Of a stretch of 64,000 nt of DNA, positions 44,188-54,839 are shown one piece after another. How positions within the stretch are numbered: position 1 is the first letter of the stretch; every line of letters begins with the position of its first letter. Position numbers and translations under genes: made by a program. The notes below the pieces were generated by a model. That model was not told where the DNA came from. It did no database searches and saw only the letters and a program-made list of their open reading frames with translations. Location: contig CM076951.1 in assembly GCA_039566865.1 (NCBI GenBank), positions 19,787,484-19,851,483 on the forward strand, in the 5' to 3' direction. The stretch comes from Aurelia coerulea. Its lineage: Eukaryota > Cnidaria > Scyphozoa > Semaeostomeae > Ulmaridae.

Positions 44188-44461
44188 TTATGTAGATAAG
44201 ACTTATTGTTTAAGAAGGCAAGCTTAATTGGAAATCCAATTTAGTGCAAGTATGAAATGAAAACTTAAAAGTTGCATTTACAGTTTATCCAAGCGGGATC
44301 TTAGAATACACACACAAAATTTAGCTTCAGGAGATAATCAGCATCAAAATGGTGTATAATTCACATCTATATCATGCATAGTTTGAAATCTTTAAAATCC
44401 GGAATATTCCGGATTTTCAAGAAAATCCGGAATTTCCGGATTCCGGGTTTTAAAGATAGCC
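44188..44461 (-). repeat. Right terminal inverted repeat of the Mutator-like element
   Basis: Reverse complement of 33081-33402, ending at the GATAGCC terminus, followed directly by the 9-bp target duplication ACCTTCGAC at 44462-44470. Confidence 0.85.
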
Positions 44462-44470
44462 ACCTTCGAC

Positions 44471-44534
44471 TGTCACCAAAAGATCCAGTGCAAGTTTCCT
44501 TTTATTACGTGAGACATAATTAATGGATTAATTC
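44471..44534 (-). repeat. Right arm of the outer element, outer tip
   Basis: TGTCACCAAAAGATCCAGTG onwards is the complement of the outermost part of the left arm (22499-22560). It ends with GGATTAATTC, the complement of the left tip, next to repeat D. Confidence 0.65.
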
Positions 44535-46020
44535 TATTGAGATCATGACCAACACAAAGACACTGGACTGGACTGAATTATCAATTCATGTTGCTGTTTC
44601 CCCCATCCAGTGGTGTGGTGTAGCTTACTGCTCGTTTGTTAGTGGACATATTTGCCCCTCAAATAATATTTTTTTTTTTTTTTTTTTTTAATTCATTTAA
44701 AAATTACAATATAGGTTTACAGGCTACACTACTTTACAAAATTACTATACAACTATACAATACTACTGGAACGATACCCCGAGGAGCAAAAGGCTATGAC
44801 TACCCCGAAGCCATTTTGACATAGATATTAAAACTAAAGATTAAAACTAAAGTCTAAAACTAAAGCTAAAGTCTGTCTCAAATTACATGCAACGGGAAAT
44901 GTCTGCGATCGAAACAAAATTTAAGTGTTCGGATGGGTAATTAGACATCGTCGCAGATATTGCGTGGCATCTAATTCGAGACAGACGTTTAATATACAAC
45001 GAAAAGAAGAACAAAATAGAAGCAAAGAAAAGAAGAACACATTTACTTAAATGAGACATGGTGGTTGTGATTGTGTGGCTTATAACGGAGTGTGAAGTTT
45101 TCTAATCAAATCGACCGGATTTGTGGATAAATTTCAAAGTTAGTAGGAGTATATTTCTATTGAGTTCGTTGGGAAAATTTTTATCACCATACAATAAAAT
45201 TTGCAATAGAACGTTATTTTGGAGATTAGTATATCCAAATGGTCGTAATAAAGCAAAAACTCCAGCGAGAAGATCTCTGCGTGGTACTGCAAAGGATGGA
45301 CAAAGCAACAAAAAGTGTTCTGTATCCTCGATACCATCGTTCGTAGGGCACATTGGATTTATGGTATCCCTAAAATTGTGGTTGAATTTGTGAAGGTTTA
45401 ATTTGCTGAGACCAACCCTGAGTTGAGTGAGATAGGATAGACCTGTTGGGTCATGAATGCCAAAGATAGATCTTACAGGGGGTCTAATTATTGATAAAAG
45501 TTTCTTCTTAAAAACAGAAACAGACGGTGCAAGTCTAATCTCAGGATCAAGTTCGTTCCATTCAGATAAGCAATGAGGATAGAAACTAGACTTAAATTTT
45601 TCTGTTCTGGCCTTTATTCGCCCAATAACATCCTGGTTGCGAAGAGAGTAATGTAACTGTTGAAGTTAGATTAGTAGATGAAATAATATTTAAAAGATCA
45701 TGACCAACACAAAGACACTGGACTGGACTGAATTATCTATTCATTTTGCTGTTTCCCCCATCCAGTGGTGTGGTGTAGCTTACTGCTCGTTTGTTAGTGG
45801 ACATATTTGCCCCTCAAATAATATTTAGAGTTAGATTAGTATTTTGGTTCCAAGCTGACTTCTACTTTCAAGAGATATCCTATACTATTGATAGAGTTTT
45901 CTTGGTGCAAGGTTACAGAGTTCTTAAACCAATACCTTCAGAACTTTTTCAGATCATAACCAACACAAAGACACTGGACTGAACTAACAATTCATTTTGC
46001 TGTTTCCCCCATCCAGGGCT
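44535..46020 (+). repeat. Repeat D copies (GATCATGACCAACACAAAGA)
   Basis: Copies start near 44541, 45694 and 45952, with another at 52190. They share CACTGGACTG, TTTGCTGTTTCCCCCATCCA and GTGGACATATTTGCCCCTC. The copy at 45694 runs about 255 bp before the next begins, suggesting a tandem unit of that size. The first copy is interrupted by a LINE (44672-45680). Origin unknown. Confidence 0.65.
44672..45680 (-). mobile_element. 5'-truncated LINE with 11-bp target duplication
   Basis: AAATAATATTT occurs at 44661-44671 and 45681-45691. The plus strand starts with a run of about 18 T, that is a poly(A) tail on the minus strand. Minus reading from about 45660 gives the C-terminal reverse-transcriptase region with LSEWNELDPEIR, and then the zinc-knuckle-like CPTNDGIEDTEHFLLLCPSF before the stop at 45102. 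The 5' part of the element is missing, as usual for target-primed insertion. One frame change occurs near 45360. Confidence 0.8.
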
Positions 46021-46941
46021 GCCACTCTTGAAATGCTGTTCCCACCTACTGCGCATGCTCAAATCCCCTACTTTTCCCCCTACATCTCGGAAGCCCTTTC
46101 CCCCTACGTTTCCCTACTTATATTGAATTTCCCCTCCATTTTCACCCACATAACTACCCGGAAATTCAAAATTTGGATGATTTATGAAGATATGAGCTAT
46201 TCTGATACCTATATTGAGTTTTCTGCAGATCTTTATGCAATAAACGTTCATCAAACGTCCAACAGCACAGTTGTAGCTCAAGAACATCTCAAGAACATTT
46301 CAAGAACATTTGTAATCAAAGATTTTAGAATTAAGACCATTTTGCGCATTTTGGCCGGTATATTCTACTCTTTCTTGCAATGATCCTTTGCGAGTTGCAG
46401 AACACAATTAAGAAATCAGTTCATAAATTTCTGGACTGGTGCTGAACTGTGAAGTGAAAATGGTTGTTAAAATTAGGAAATGTTTATTACTTGGCCTATT
46501 ATCTCAAGCTTTTCTATAAAAAGTTATAACAACCGAATTATGTATGCCGTTCTTGGTATATTTAGACAAAATTGGCTAAGCTTTGCTTGTACCCAAATCA
46601 AGTCATGTAATCAATCTCTTGACAAAACATCTTTTAAGATTCGTGAGTGAACGCATTTCGAGCCAAAAGCTTGAATTCAAAATGTAGTATGATACTAAAT
46701 TTCCCAGGACACATGACAAGAAATGGGTAGAAAATAGACCTTAGCCGATTATATCTGTTAGCTACTCCTGATATTTTCTCCTGGCAAAGAAGTTGTAAAA
46801 GAAATAACATCAAATCATCAAAAGCTCCCAAAATTATCATCATCATCCAGACAAGAAGTTATCAATTCTACAAAGCAATTGCAATTTTAATGTGAAGCGT
46901 TTCAAAATTTGTAGAAAATTGAATATTTGAGTTTCAAGTTT
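46021..46941. other. No gene recognised
   Basis: Open frames such as 45997-46383 lack recognisable domains. A CCCCCTAC-rich patch lies near 46070-46110. Confidence 0.4.
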
Positions 46942-47390
46942 TTAGTCATTAAATAATGTCTCTACACGTTCATTGTTCGCGCAATCACTCTCAGAAAATC
47001 TATCCATATAGCTCTTTCGGGCCATACCATGGAGGTCAGTCAGTCTTCCTTGGACTTCAAAATTGGAAGGAAAAGCTTCGCTTGATTGATCTCCATTGTC
47101 GATCAATGGTCTGAGTGGTCTGTAGCTGGGAACTGGAACTGTCCAACAGACGTGGAAGACCTTTCGCAAGAACTCCAGCAGATCGTGCCTTGGCATTTCC
47201 ATTCAAGATGCTGCAATGGTTGACATCCTTCAAGGCAACAAGGACGGGATCTGAAACATCAATGCGCTTCAGAATTTGATTGATTGCCTCCCTGTACCAA
47301 TCACGACATCGCGTCAAGAAGCTTTCTCTTTCATGTGGCAACATTGTCGCGACCGTGTCACTTGCCATGTAGCCTGGATATACTTTGTCA
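46942..47390 (-). pseudogene. hAT-like transposase fragment
   Basis: A minus frame (47368-about 47170) reads ESFLTRCRDWYREAINQILK, then RIDVSDPVLVALKDVN, the region before the C-terminal dimerisation block in cnidarian hAT-like proteins. The reading changes frame near 47160 into YRPLRPLIDNGDQSSEAFPS. No catalytic motif is preserved in the fragment. The assignment is tentative. Confidence 0.35.
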
Positions 47391-48341
47391 ATTGGAACCC
47401 ATGCCTTAATACAGCAACATTGCGGATGTCATTATTCCGATGGCCTCCTGCTGCCCAAGACACCTTCATGGTTACCGACGGAGAAGAGGAAGTACTCCCT
47501 CCACCTGCAAAGAAACAGAGAACAGCCCCGCGAGTGGTTCCGGCAGCGCCGTTCAACGAGGAGGCCTACCTAGAGGAACAGTTAAGAGACTTTTGAGAGA
47601 GAGACACAAGTAGACTGTAGCCTCCATAGGGAGGATCATGAATTAAATTTGCTTATACTTTTCAACTAACTTATTTCCTTGCTTATTTAACAATTCCTCT
47701 GCTTCTAATAATATCAAATCGTCCGAATCAGAAAGTTCTATGTCTATCACTTCTTCTACTGGAGGTCCACGCACGAAGTTTCCAGGTACTTCCTCTACGA
47801 TATCAGGTCCGGTGTAAGGGAACTCGGCTCCTGGGGCAATTCCGGTGGGCTCAGTTTCTATCGTCTCCAAGTCGGAATGGGGCTCGCTGGGAACTTCAGG
47901 GACGTATCCCTTAATTTTGATGAGTCTGTCCATCTGTTTCATCATGTTCGACAATTGTTGAAGGCCGTTCGGTCAATGTTTCCGGGCGAACTCGCCGACC
48001 TCCTCCGTGAACTTTGCTGCGATGGAAGTCTGCGATGATGGCCTTCTCTTGACTCCGTCCGTGAGGTCTAACTTCGCTGCCTTGTTGCAGATACTGAAAT
48101 CGGAGGCAACTGAGGCTACACTCGGAGTGGGGCTGGTCGCTTCATGGGCAGGTGTTCCTCCATCACTGTCTGGATCTTTTGTCTTGTGGCTCCACCAAGG
48201 TCCAGGATGCGGTATCTGTCGCGGCTAAGTTGAGTCATCGACGGCATGCGATTCATGAGAACTGCGACTTTCATATTCTCCTGGTACTTCGTCTGCGAAC
48301 GATATTTCTCGCAGACGACCATCCCATTCTTAAACACTTGG
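47391..48341. other. Open frames of unknown identity
   Basis: Plus frame 47276-47596 ends PPPAKKQRTAPRV and an acidic tail. Minus frame 47643-47954 is acidic (PVEEVIDIELSDSDDLILLE), reminiscent of SUMO-interaction-type stretches. Both lack family matches that I recognise, and introns or decay cannot be told apart. Confidence 0.25.
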
Positions 48342-48872
48342 TAGGGCAGCAGCCATTCCCTAATGTGTTTCTAATAGTGGTAGACTCTTCAAGTTAAGCA
48401 AAACATTCGCTTCCCTAAGCATTATCTTTTTATTGAGCCATGTGAGATGCCATCCAAATCATGATATGCCTTGACAGCAACATCCATGCCTTGTACAAGG
48501 AACAAGATCCAAACGCTCCTGAACATTTTTTGCCGAGGCGATCTTCAATCAGTTCATCCTTCCGCTTGTACATAGACAAAGGTAACTGGAGGTTCTTGCT
48601 GCACTTTGACATCTCCTTCTCTTTCACCAGACAATCATTGAGGTTTTACCTTTCCACTCTCTCCTTTCTATACAAATTTATCACCTTTTTGTATCGTAAA
48701 TTTTCTGAAGTATTTTGGACTGCTGCATGTTGCTTCCAAGCTCAATCTTTTCATTGGCTACCTTTGCAACATCATCCCAATCTCCTGTTGCAAACAAATG
48801 AGAATATTGGCTGGTTTTGACTATTTCTGTACCACAAACTCCATCTGCTACAAGTTTAACTCTATAATAACT
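48342..48872. repeat. Duplicated segment, copy 1 (uninterrupted)
   Basis: About 531 bp nearly identical to 61455-63115 once the insert in the latter is removed. It starts TTGGTAGGGCA and ends near CTCTATAATA. The minus strand reads KCSKNLQLPLSMYKRKDELI and GSNMQQSKILQKIYDTKR in separate frames, like exons of a transposon gene. Family not recognised. Confidence 0.8.
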
Positions 48873-49287
48873 CTATACATATGATGAAGAATGGTGACTG
48901 TTATTGGAATGTTCATTGATTCAATCTATCTTTTATTGGGGATCAGAGTATATGCCACGCACCTTGTTGTACAGTCTGCAGAAAATTCTACAGTCTACAG
49001 TCTTTCATCACATTGTATTCTCTTGCCACTTCTCAAAACTCCATGATTGCAGCTGTATTGTTAGGGAAGTTATGGGCCTTGGTTTATTCCAAGGCAAGTA
49101 TTTTGCCTTGTGTTATATGAGAATGAATTATGTAAGCAATGCAGAATGAATTAAGTGTTTGGAGGTTTGTATCATGTTCACTGTTTAAGTTATTTGCAGT
49201 ATGATGTGATCGTATGATATACTAGGAACCTGTGACTCTGTAACAATCTCACACACTTTTGGTAAAATCCTTTTGTTTATAATAAAA
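48873..49287. other. No gene recognised
   Basis: AT-rich sequence with short frames only. Confidence 0.4.
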
Positions 49288-49770
49288 CTAACACACAGGA
49301 GACATATTTCTAGGCAGCAGCATCAGTTTGAATGCTGCAGACAACTTTTCAACAAGCAATTCCGGTTCCGGCTCTTGCACAGCATTCTGAGCGGCGTTCT
49401 GGTCTGGCTGTTGTATCTCTGGGACTGCCGCTTGGACAATTTCCAAGACATCCGCTTGAGGCAAATTTCGTGGGACTTAGGCCTCGGTCATTAGATCTGT
49501 CAGCAATGGTGAATATTGTCAGCAGCCTACATATTTTGATTTTTTGTTGCTTGTAGCTCATAAACAATGACTGTTGAATTTGTTTAAATAGGTTAGGGTC
49601 CCATGGGGCGAGAAGGCATGGGCATATTCTTACTTTTATTGAAGCTCGGAGAGACTTGCCCGGATATGAACATACATGATTACAAGATTAACACACACGA
49701 GACATATTTCTAGGCAACATCAGTTTGAATGCTGCAGACAACATTTCAACAAGCCATTCCGGTGCTAGAC
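49288..49770. repeat. Direct duplication, ~80 bp copies 400 bp apart
   Basis: GAGACATATTTCTAGGCA..CATCAGTTTGAATGCTGCAG occurs at about 49300 and again at about 49699, with the following AACAAGC.ATTCCGGT also shared. The copies differ by a few bases. Confidence 0.6.
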
Positions 49771-49871
49771 TTGCCACATTATTTTCTGCAGGAGCGCTTG
49801 TGGAAAGGCATCCTGGAAGTTTAGCTCCAGCTGCACCATTCATCAATCTCTTCTGTTCCGTTTGGCTTGTA

Positions 49872-50945
49872 CACTCCCGTCACGAAAGTATACGGACAGC
49901 TGAAACTAAATGGCGTCAAATTTGACCGTTAGCCCTTCGACCCCAAAACAGTTCAGCCGTTATGCGGCCATTTCAGGGACTGGAAACCAATTATTTTACC
50001 GCCAAAACTTTGTTTATCGATCACGCAATCAAGGAAGAAATGAAAAAATGACAAACAAAGCAAAATGAAGTGTTTTGATAGCAAAATATGAATTTAGCTG
50101 TTAGAAGGAAAAGCAATCGATAACGAAGGAGCCTCCCAACTTAGAACTGATATTTAAGATACTTTTCCAAATAATTCGTTCACTGGAATAGCATCACTTG
50201 GTGCAGAAAAGTCTGAAATTTGCAAATATGAAAGAAAATTCAAGTAAAATCCAGATATAATGAAGTTATAAATGAAAAAAGAAACAGTTGCTGCGATCGA
50301 GGTAAGGTTTTGTAACAACAGAATTATTGCAATCAAACTCAATACCAAATTGTTGCAAAGAAAATTCGTTAGGGACTGTATAATTTTGCTCAGATTGATT
50401 CCCCTATGTAAGATGTACAAAATGATACCAACTTTAGGCCAACCTTTGGCATTAATTATATTTTTGAGGCTTTGATACAAATTTAAACTTACCTTGGCAA
50501 AGATGATATCGCAACCCTACAGCCATGGGAGACTCAAATTTAATTTTGCCATTTTATACCCAAGTGTCTTTTTGCTATCATTCACATGATTCCTAAAACG
50601 GCGATCTTTTCTGCTTCATTTGACATAAAATACAATCTCCTCCTGTCATGTAGCAGCCTCCAAGACTGGAAATTTGTTGAACATATTGTCTTGTTTTCGA
50701 TTGCTTTTCCTTCTCACAGCTAAATTCATATTTTGCTATCAAAACACTTCATTTTGCTTTGTTTGTCATTTTTTCATTTCTTCCTTGATTGCGTGATCGA
50801 TAAACAAAGTTTTGGCGGTAAAATAATTGGTTTCCAGTCCCTGAAATGGCCGCATAACGGCTGAACTGTTTTGGGGTCGAAGGGCTAACGGTCAAATTTG
50901 ATGCCATTTTGTTTCAGCTGTCCGTATACTTTCGTGACGGGAGTG
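49872..50945. mobile_element. Tc1/mariner-like MITE with ~245-bp inverted repeats
   Basis: 1074 bp with ends CACTCCCGTCACGAAAGTAT in both orientations, flanked by TA at 49870-49871 and 50946-50947. The arms extend to about 50117 and from about 50694 and are nearly identical. The internal open frame (50154-50480) has no transposase motif, so it is non-autonomous. TA target and terminus agree with Tc1/mariner. Confidence 0.85.
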
Positions 50946-50947
50946 TA

Positions 50948-51266
50948 TACAATGACATCAGCTGGTTTGTTGTGATAAATTGGAGGATATTACTTTTGGA
51001 ACGGATGTCTTCACAGCTTCCTGCCAATGTGTACTGTGATAGCTAGGACAAGAGAATGTGTACGTAACTGCTTACCGTTGTGATTACTTGCATAGCACTG
51101 TTGGCACAAATAAAACAACCAATAGGCAGGCACATTTTGAGATTCAGCGAATATCTGCAGGCACATTTAAAATCCATGAACCCTGGAGGGGACTCACGGA
51201 GCCTAGAAAAAGCTTAAAGGGTTAGGCATAGTTAAAAGTTGGCCCGGGCCATGTCAAAAGTATAAT
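50948..51266. other. No gene recognised
   Basis: Sequence between the mariner-like MITE and the OB-fold ORF. It may be the 3' flank of the latter. Confidence 0.35.
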
Positions 51267-51995
51267 CTATTGTAATCGAGAACTTTTTTGTTTTGTTTTG
51301 ATATCCCCAGTGAAAACGTCTACTATGCGATTCTTGTTTCCTTCCACCTTCAGTTTGATGTTTCTCAGGTCCAGTAGAGCTTCTTCTATAGCATCTGTTT
51401 TTTCTTGCAGAGATACATTTGCCAAAGCCAGGAGTTTAAAGAAGACCTCAGTGAAAGCTTTCAGACTCTTTGACACACCATTCCCTGCATCCACAGTTAA
51501 TGTCACTGATGCATCTTTCCTGCAATTGGCTGTTCGTTGGCGCACCCCACACTGCGGGCATTTGACCGATTTTCCTTCTGAAGCTGCTGAAATTTTTCTG
51601 TTGCATGACTGACAGGAGAGATGTATGTCAAGATGTGTAAGAAATGTGACCTCTTCTACAAGCATTTCTATGATTGGTGAAGCAAGAAACGTTGGGCCAC
51701 TGACACTTTCAATCTGTTGATCAGCCTCTTCAAAGGAAGTGGACATAGTAGTTGACAAGTGCATTGAGCCTAAGAACTGTCTGACCATGAGTTGCTGGAA
51801 ATTGTATGTTTTACCTGATTGAAGTTTGGATATGTTGGGAACCCAAATATGCACAATTGCTGATCCTGTTGGATCCTCTAGCACGCAGTCTTCTTTGACT
51901 CTCGTTTGCATGTGTGTTTTCAATGTGACTAGTTTTGGTTCCACATCTCCAAATGTTAGGGTTGCCAAAACAGAGACTTTTTGCATTGGTGTCAT
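51267..51995 (-). CDS. RPA-like OB-fold protein with zinc ribbon
   Basis: 242 codons without interruption. The first ~100 residues form an OB-type pattern (VLATLTFGDVEPKLVTLK, ECVLEDPTG, SGKTYNFQQLMVRQF, MHLSTTMSTSF). Residues about 128-158 carry LSCQSCNRK..VKCPQCGVRQ, a four-cysteine zinc ribbon. A helical tail follows. The layout resembles the DNA-binding C domain of replication protein A large subunit and related single-strand-binding proteins that occur in many cnidarian transposons. The CPTG-like end of the OB strand (DPTGSAIVHIW) fits. It may be an exon of a longer protein; no partner was found. Confidence 0.5.
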   Translation of the reverse strand: MTPMQKVSVLATLTFGDVEPKLVTLKTHMQTRVKEDCVLEDPTGSAIVHIWVPNISKLQSGKTYNFQQLMVRQFLGSMHLSTTMSTSFEEADQQIESVSGPTFLASPIIEMLVEEVTFLTHLDIHLSCQSCNRKISAASEGKSVKCPQCGVRQRTANCRKDASVTLTVDAGNGVSKSLKAFTEVFFKLLALANVSLQEKTDAIEEALLDLRNIKLKVEGNKNRIVDVFTGDIKTKQKSSRLQ

Positions 51996-52139
51996 GTTGT
52001 GAAGAGAACCAAGATTGATTGTGATAGGTTGGATAATGTACTGATCGATCTATCTCCATCCATGATGGATTTAGGATCAGTTAGGAATTAAATTCAAATG
52101 TTTTATATTAGCTATGTGTTATATGTAAAAAGTACGTCC

Positions 52140-52395
52140 AATACGTACAAATACTTACTTACTTACTTACTTAACTTCAGAAATTTTGCAGATCATAACC
52201 AACACAAAGACACTGGACTGAACTAACGATTCATTTTGCTGTCTCCCCCATCCAGTGGTCTTACTGCTCTTTTGTTAGTGGACATATTTGCCCCTCGAAT
52301 AATAATTAAAATTGTGGCTGCAAGCTGACTTCTACTTTCCAGAGATATCCTATACTATTGATAGAGTTCTGTTGGTGCAAGGTTATATATGTCAT
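52140..52395 (+). repeat. Repeat D copy 4, preceded by an (ACTT)n run
   Basis: CTTACTTACTTACTTACTT (about 52152-52172) is followed by GATCATAACCAACACAAAGA and the rest of the D unit to GGTGCAAGGTTA. It also matches the second half of the D copy at 45830-45920 (CTGACTTCTACTTTC). Confidence 0.65.
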
Positions 52396-52526
52396 TTCAT
52401 CGCCTGGTTTTATTATCATCAGGCAAAGGAAATACAGCATCTACAGTCCGACAAATAATGCCTCTAGACTATCGCCATCATCCTTGCCCTTTAACTCTTT
52501 TTACTATGACACATGTCTCATAATCC

Positions 52527-53149
52527 TTATCTGCCCTCTTCAATAAACCTCCATGTTACAATGTCATAAGAGCCACTGCCAATCTCATATTTGAGCTCCA
52601 GGTCAGACGACATAATTTTTGTTTTGTCAATTAGTTCCCTGGTGGTGATGCAAGCCCTCTTTTCATTTATTTTGGATACATTTGCTAATAGTTCATCCCT
52701 TTCCTTCCATATGAATAGATTTTCATCCTCCTCCTTTTTGGATACTTTCTGCAATGATGACGCTTTCTTGGATTAAATCTGTTTGGGTTGCTTGTCTTGT
52801 TTCGTGATGGTCTCTTGTCTCCCCTGTTGTAAATGACCTTCTTGTTCCTGTCTCTTTGCTTCACCATCTCTTGAAACTCTCTTCCCTTCTGAATTTCCAA
52901 TATCGCATTCATTCTTTTAATCCCTCTCATCTAAAGTGTGATTTTTAGAAAGCATTCTTATTTGGTAATATACATTTTGCCAAATGCACCCCCCGCCATT
53001 CTATTCCTTTGATTGGAGTGTTTTACATGAGGATGGATGCTATTTATCATTCTTCCTATGGAATACACGCTGATATCATCCCTTTGAAGATCCGATTTGA
53101 ATTTCTCATTCACTGCAAATGCATTAACTCTACCATTGTCATCAGCCAC
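52527..53149 (-). pseudogene. Unrecognised charged gene fragments
   Basis: Three minus frames follow one another: 53149-52958 (MADDNGRVNAFAVNEKFKSD), 52930-52685 (very basic, RNKTSNPNRFNPRKRHH) and 52754-52527 (KKEEDENLFIWKERDELLAN, coiled coil). Together they look like a broken or spliced protein with a basic region and a coil, as in retrotransposon ORF1 proteins. Identity unknown. Confidence 0.25.
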
Positions 53150-53221
53150 AAAATTCTGTCTCGCCCTAAATTTAGGAAGGCCAAAAAGCGGAATGAGACA
53201 TCATGTTTTGTAAATCAATAA

Positions 53222-53639
53222 CTATGATAACAATAACGGATTTCCCATACTGTATGTTCTTTCTTTAATATCAGAGAGCAAAAATTTGTTCCCTGGCTGA
53301 AAACATCTTATCATACGATGAACTGTTGTAAAATATAAAACAGCATGCTCCTGCCTATCAGATCCTAGTGATTAACACTCTTATGCTAGTGCTTTCTACA
53401 TGGGTATGAGGAAACAATATGTTTTGTTTTCTAGAACATAATTTTTTTCAGTTTCAGTTTCATATGATTTAAATTCACTTCATACAATTTATAATCTCCT
53501 AACTATATACGAATAAATAACTAAACTACACGGATAACAGATCATATTACAGAAAATTAATACAAGGATACAGAAAATTAATACAATATACAAATACAAA
53601 GAGGAGCTAAATAAATTGTCTGCAGGGAATTACTTAGAG
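53222..53639. other. No gene recognised
   Basis: AT-rich. Probably partly 3' untranslated sequence of the minus-strand LINE that follows. Confidence 0.35.
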
Positions 53640-54060
53640 GAGGAGCTCTCTCAATAGGTAAACTAATCGAGGAGAGAGCCCCCCTATCCTTAATTATTAC
53701 TAGGTAAATTTAGATGAAGTTACATAATTGTGCATTTTCTCTTCATATAGATTAATAGAGCTACTGCCAGTATCAAAATGGAATCATCGGTTGACTTTGT
53801 TCAATAAATGAATTTTCAGTTTAGTTTTGAAGGATAGTTTTGATGGAGAATTTCGGAGTTCCATGGGTAATGTATTCCAAAGTTTAGCACCAAGATATCG
53901 AATCAACTTTAGACCATATTGAAGGCAAGCAATTGCACTGACGAGCGAAAACTGTCCAATTGTACTGCCAGGAGTTCTTTGACAACGGCCAATGTCGCGT
54001 ATTCCTGAGACATGATTGAGCGAGAACCAAAACAAAAATGACGCTTAACATGCCATATGA
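53640..54060 (-). mobile_element. LINE 3' fragment
   Basis: The minus frame 54035-53784 reads YGLKLIRYLGAKLWNTLPME and SFKTKLKIHLL, the end of a non-LTR reverse transcriptase. It is followed by GGCTCTCTCCTCGATTAGTT, the same 3' signature as the LINE at 12709-13620. The two are related copies. Confidence 0.65.
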
Positions 54061-54395
54061 AACTGAAAACTTATTATTAAAAACTTCAAAAACCTCAATA
54101 TCAAATTGTGAAAAAGATGAGAGTCTCATAAAGAGTTACACCCTCGTCAACGGGCAACACCACGCCTCCATGTTGCTCTCGTGTTGCACGCAGCCATGTT
54201 GGACGCCGCCATGTTGAGAAAAAAGTTAATATATCATACCCGTGTCTTTATTCTTGTTGTTTACGCCTGCAATTTATGATCAAATCCTCAAATCAACTAC
54301 CAAATTCAAGTCTGTAACTGTAACGGCCTAAATATTTTCTGTGTTCTGTAAAAGGTTAGCATTACCATCATTAACTGTTGCTTGGTACTCAGGAG

Positions 54396-54602
54396 CTTAG
54401 TCGTGGTGTGCTTAGTTGTGTGGTGCTTTGCTTTGGGTCTATCCATGGTGGATACCCCTTAGACGTATCGGAATATCTGACTGCAGGGTATGCACCTTTT
54501 GCTTAGTGGTGGTGTGCTTAGTTGTGTGTTGCTTTGCTTTGGGCCTATCCATGGTGGATACCCCTTAGATGTACCTGAATATCTGACTGCAGGGTATGCA
54601 CC
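54396..54602. repeat. Tandem duplication, ~104-bp unit
   Basis: Two copies of GTGTGCTTAGTTGTGT..TATCCATGGTGGATACCCCT..CTGACTGCAGGGTATGCACC, adjacent, with a few differences. Confidence 0.75.
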
Positions 54603-54839
54603 TCTTCCTCGTCGCAATCAGGCACTTAAGCAATCAGGTACATTGGATATCTAACATTTAAATAATACACATGATTGTTCCCAAGTCTTTAAAGATAGAC
54701 CCTTTTGAAGGAGTAAAGTTCCCCCCTTGGTTAATGTAGTCGTCCCTAAATTGACAATATTATTGATTGCTTTGTATTGTGTAACAGTCCTTCGCAGCTT
54801 TTTTTATCGCATTTGTTCCAATTGTGACGTGTTCCTTTT

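Larger units (their letters stand above)
33081..44461 (+). mobile_element. Mutator-like element, 11.4 kb, with 9-bp target duplication
   Basis: Both ends read GGCTATCTTTAAAACCCGGA in inverted orientation (33081 on; complement ending 44461). ACCTTCGAC lies immediately outside at 33072-33080 and 44462-44470. The inverted repeats are about 322 bp (left) and 274 bp (right); the left has extra CCGGAAT units. Inside are a three-exon MULE/SWIM transposase (36547-39949) on the plus strand, a kinase N-lobe fragment, and later insertions: piggyBac-like MITEs, a 5S-type SINE, hAT-like MITEs and R2 repeats. A 9-bp duplication, long inverted repeats and a MULE transposase agree on the superfamily. Confidence 0.9.
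22499..44534. mobile_element. Outer large DNA transposon with long terminal inverted repeats
   Basis: The left arm (22499-about 23340) and the right arm (32396-33080 continuing at 44471-44534) are inverted copies that begin GAATTAATCCA. They are nearly identical over most of their length. The right arm is interrupted by the 11.4-kb Mutator-like element at 33081-44461. Without that insert the outer element is about 10.6 kb. Between the arms lie a minus-strand transposase gene (28056-31439) and another minus-strand exon (24406-25050). No clear target duplication was found, so the exact ends are uncertain. It could alternatively be two inverted copies of a repeat with unrelated sequence between them. 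Confidence 0.6.
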
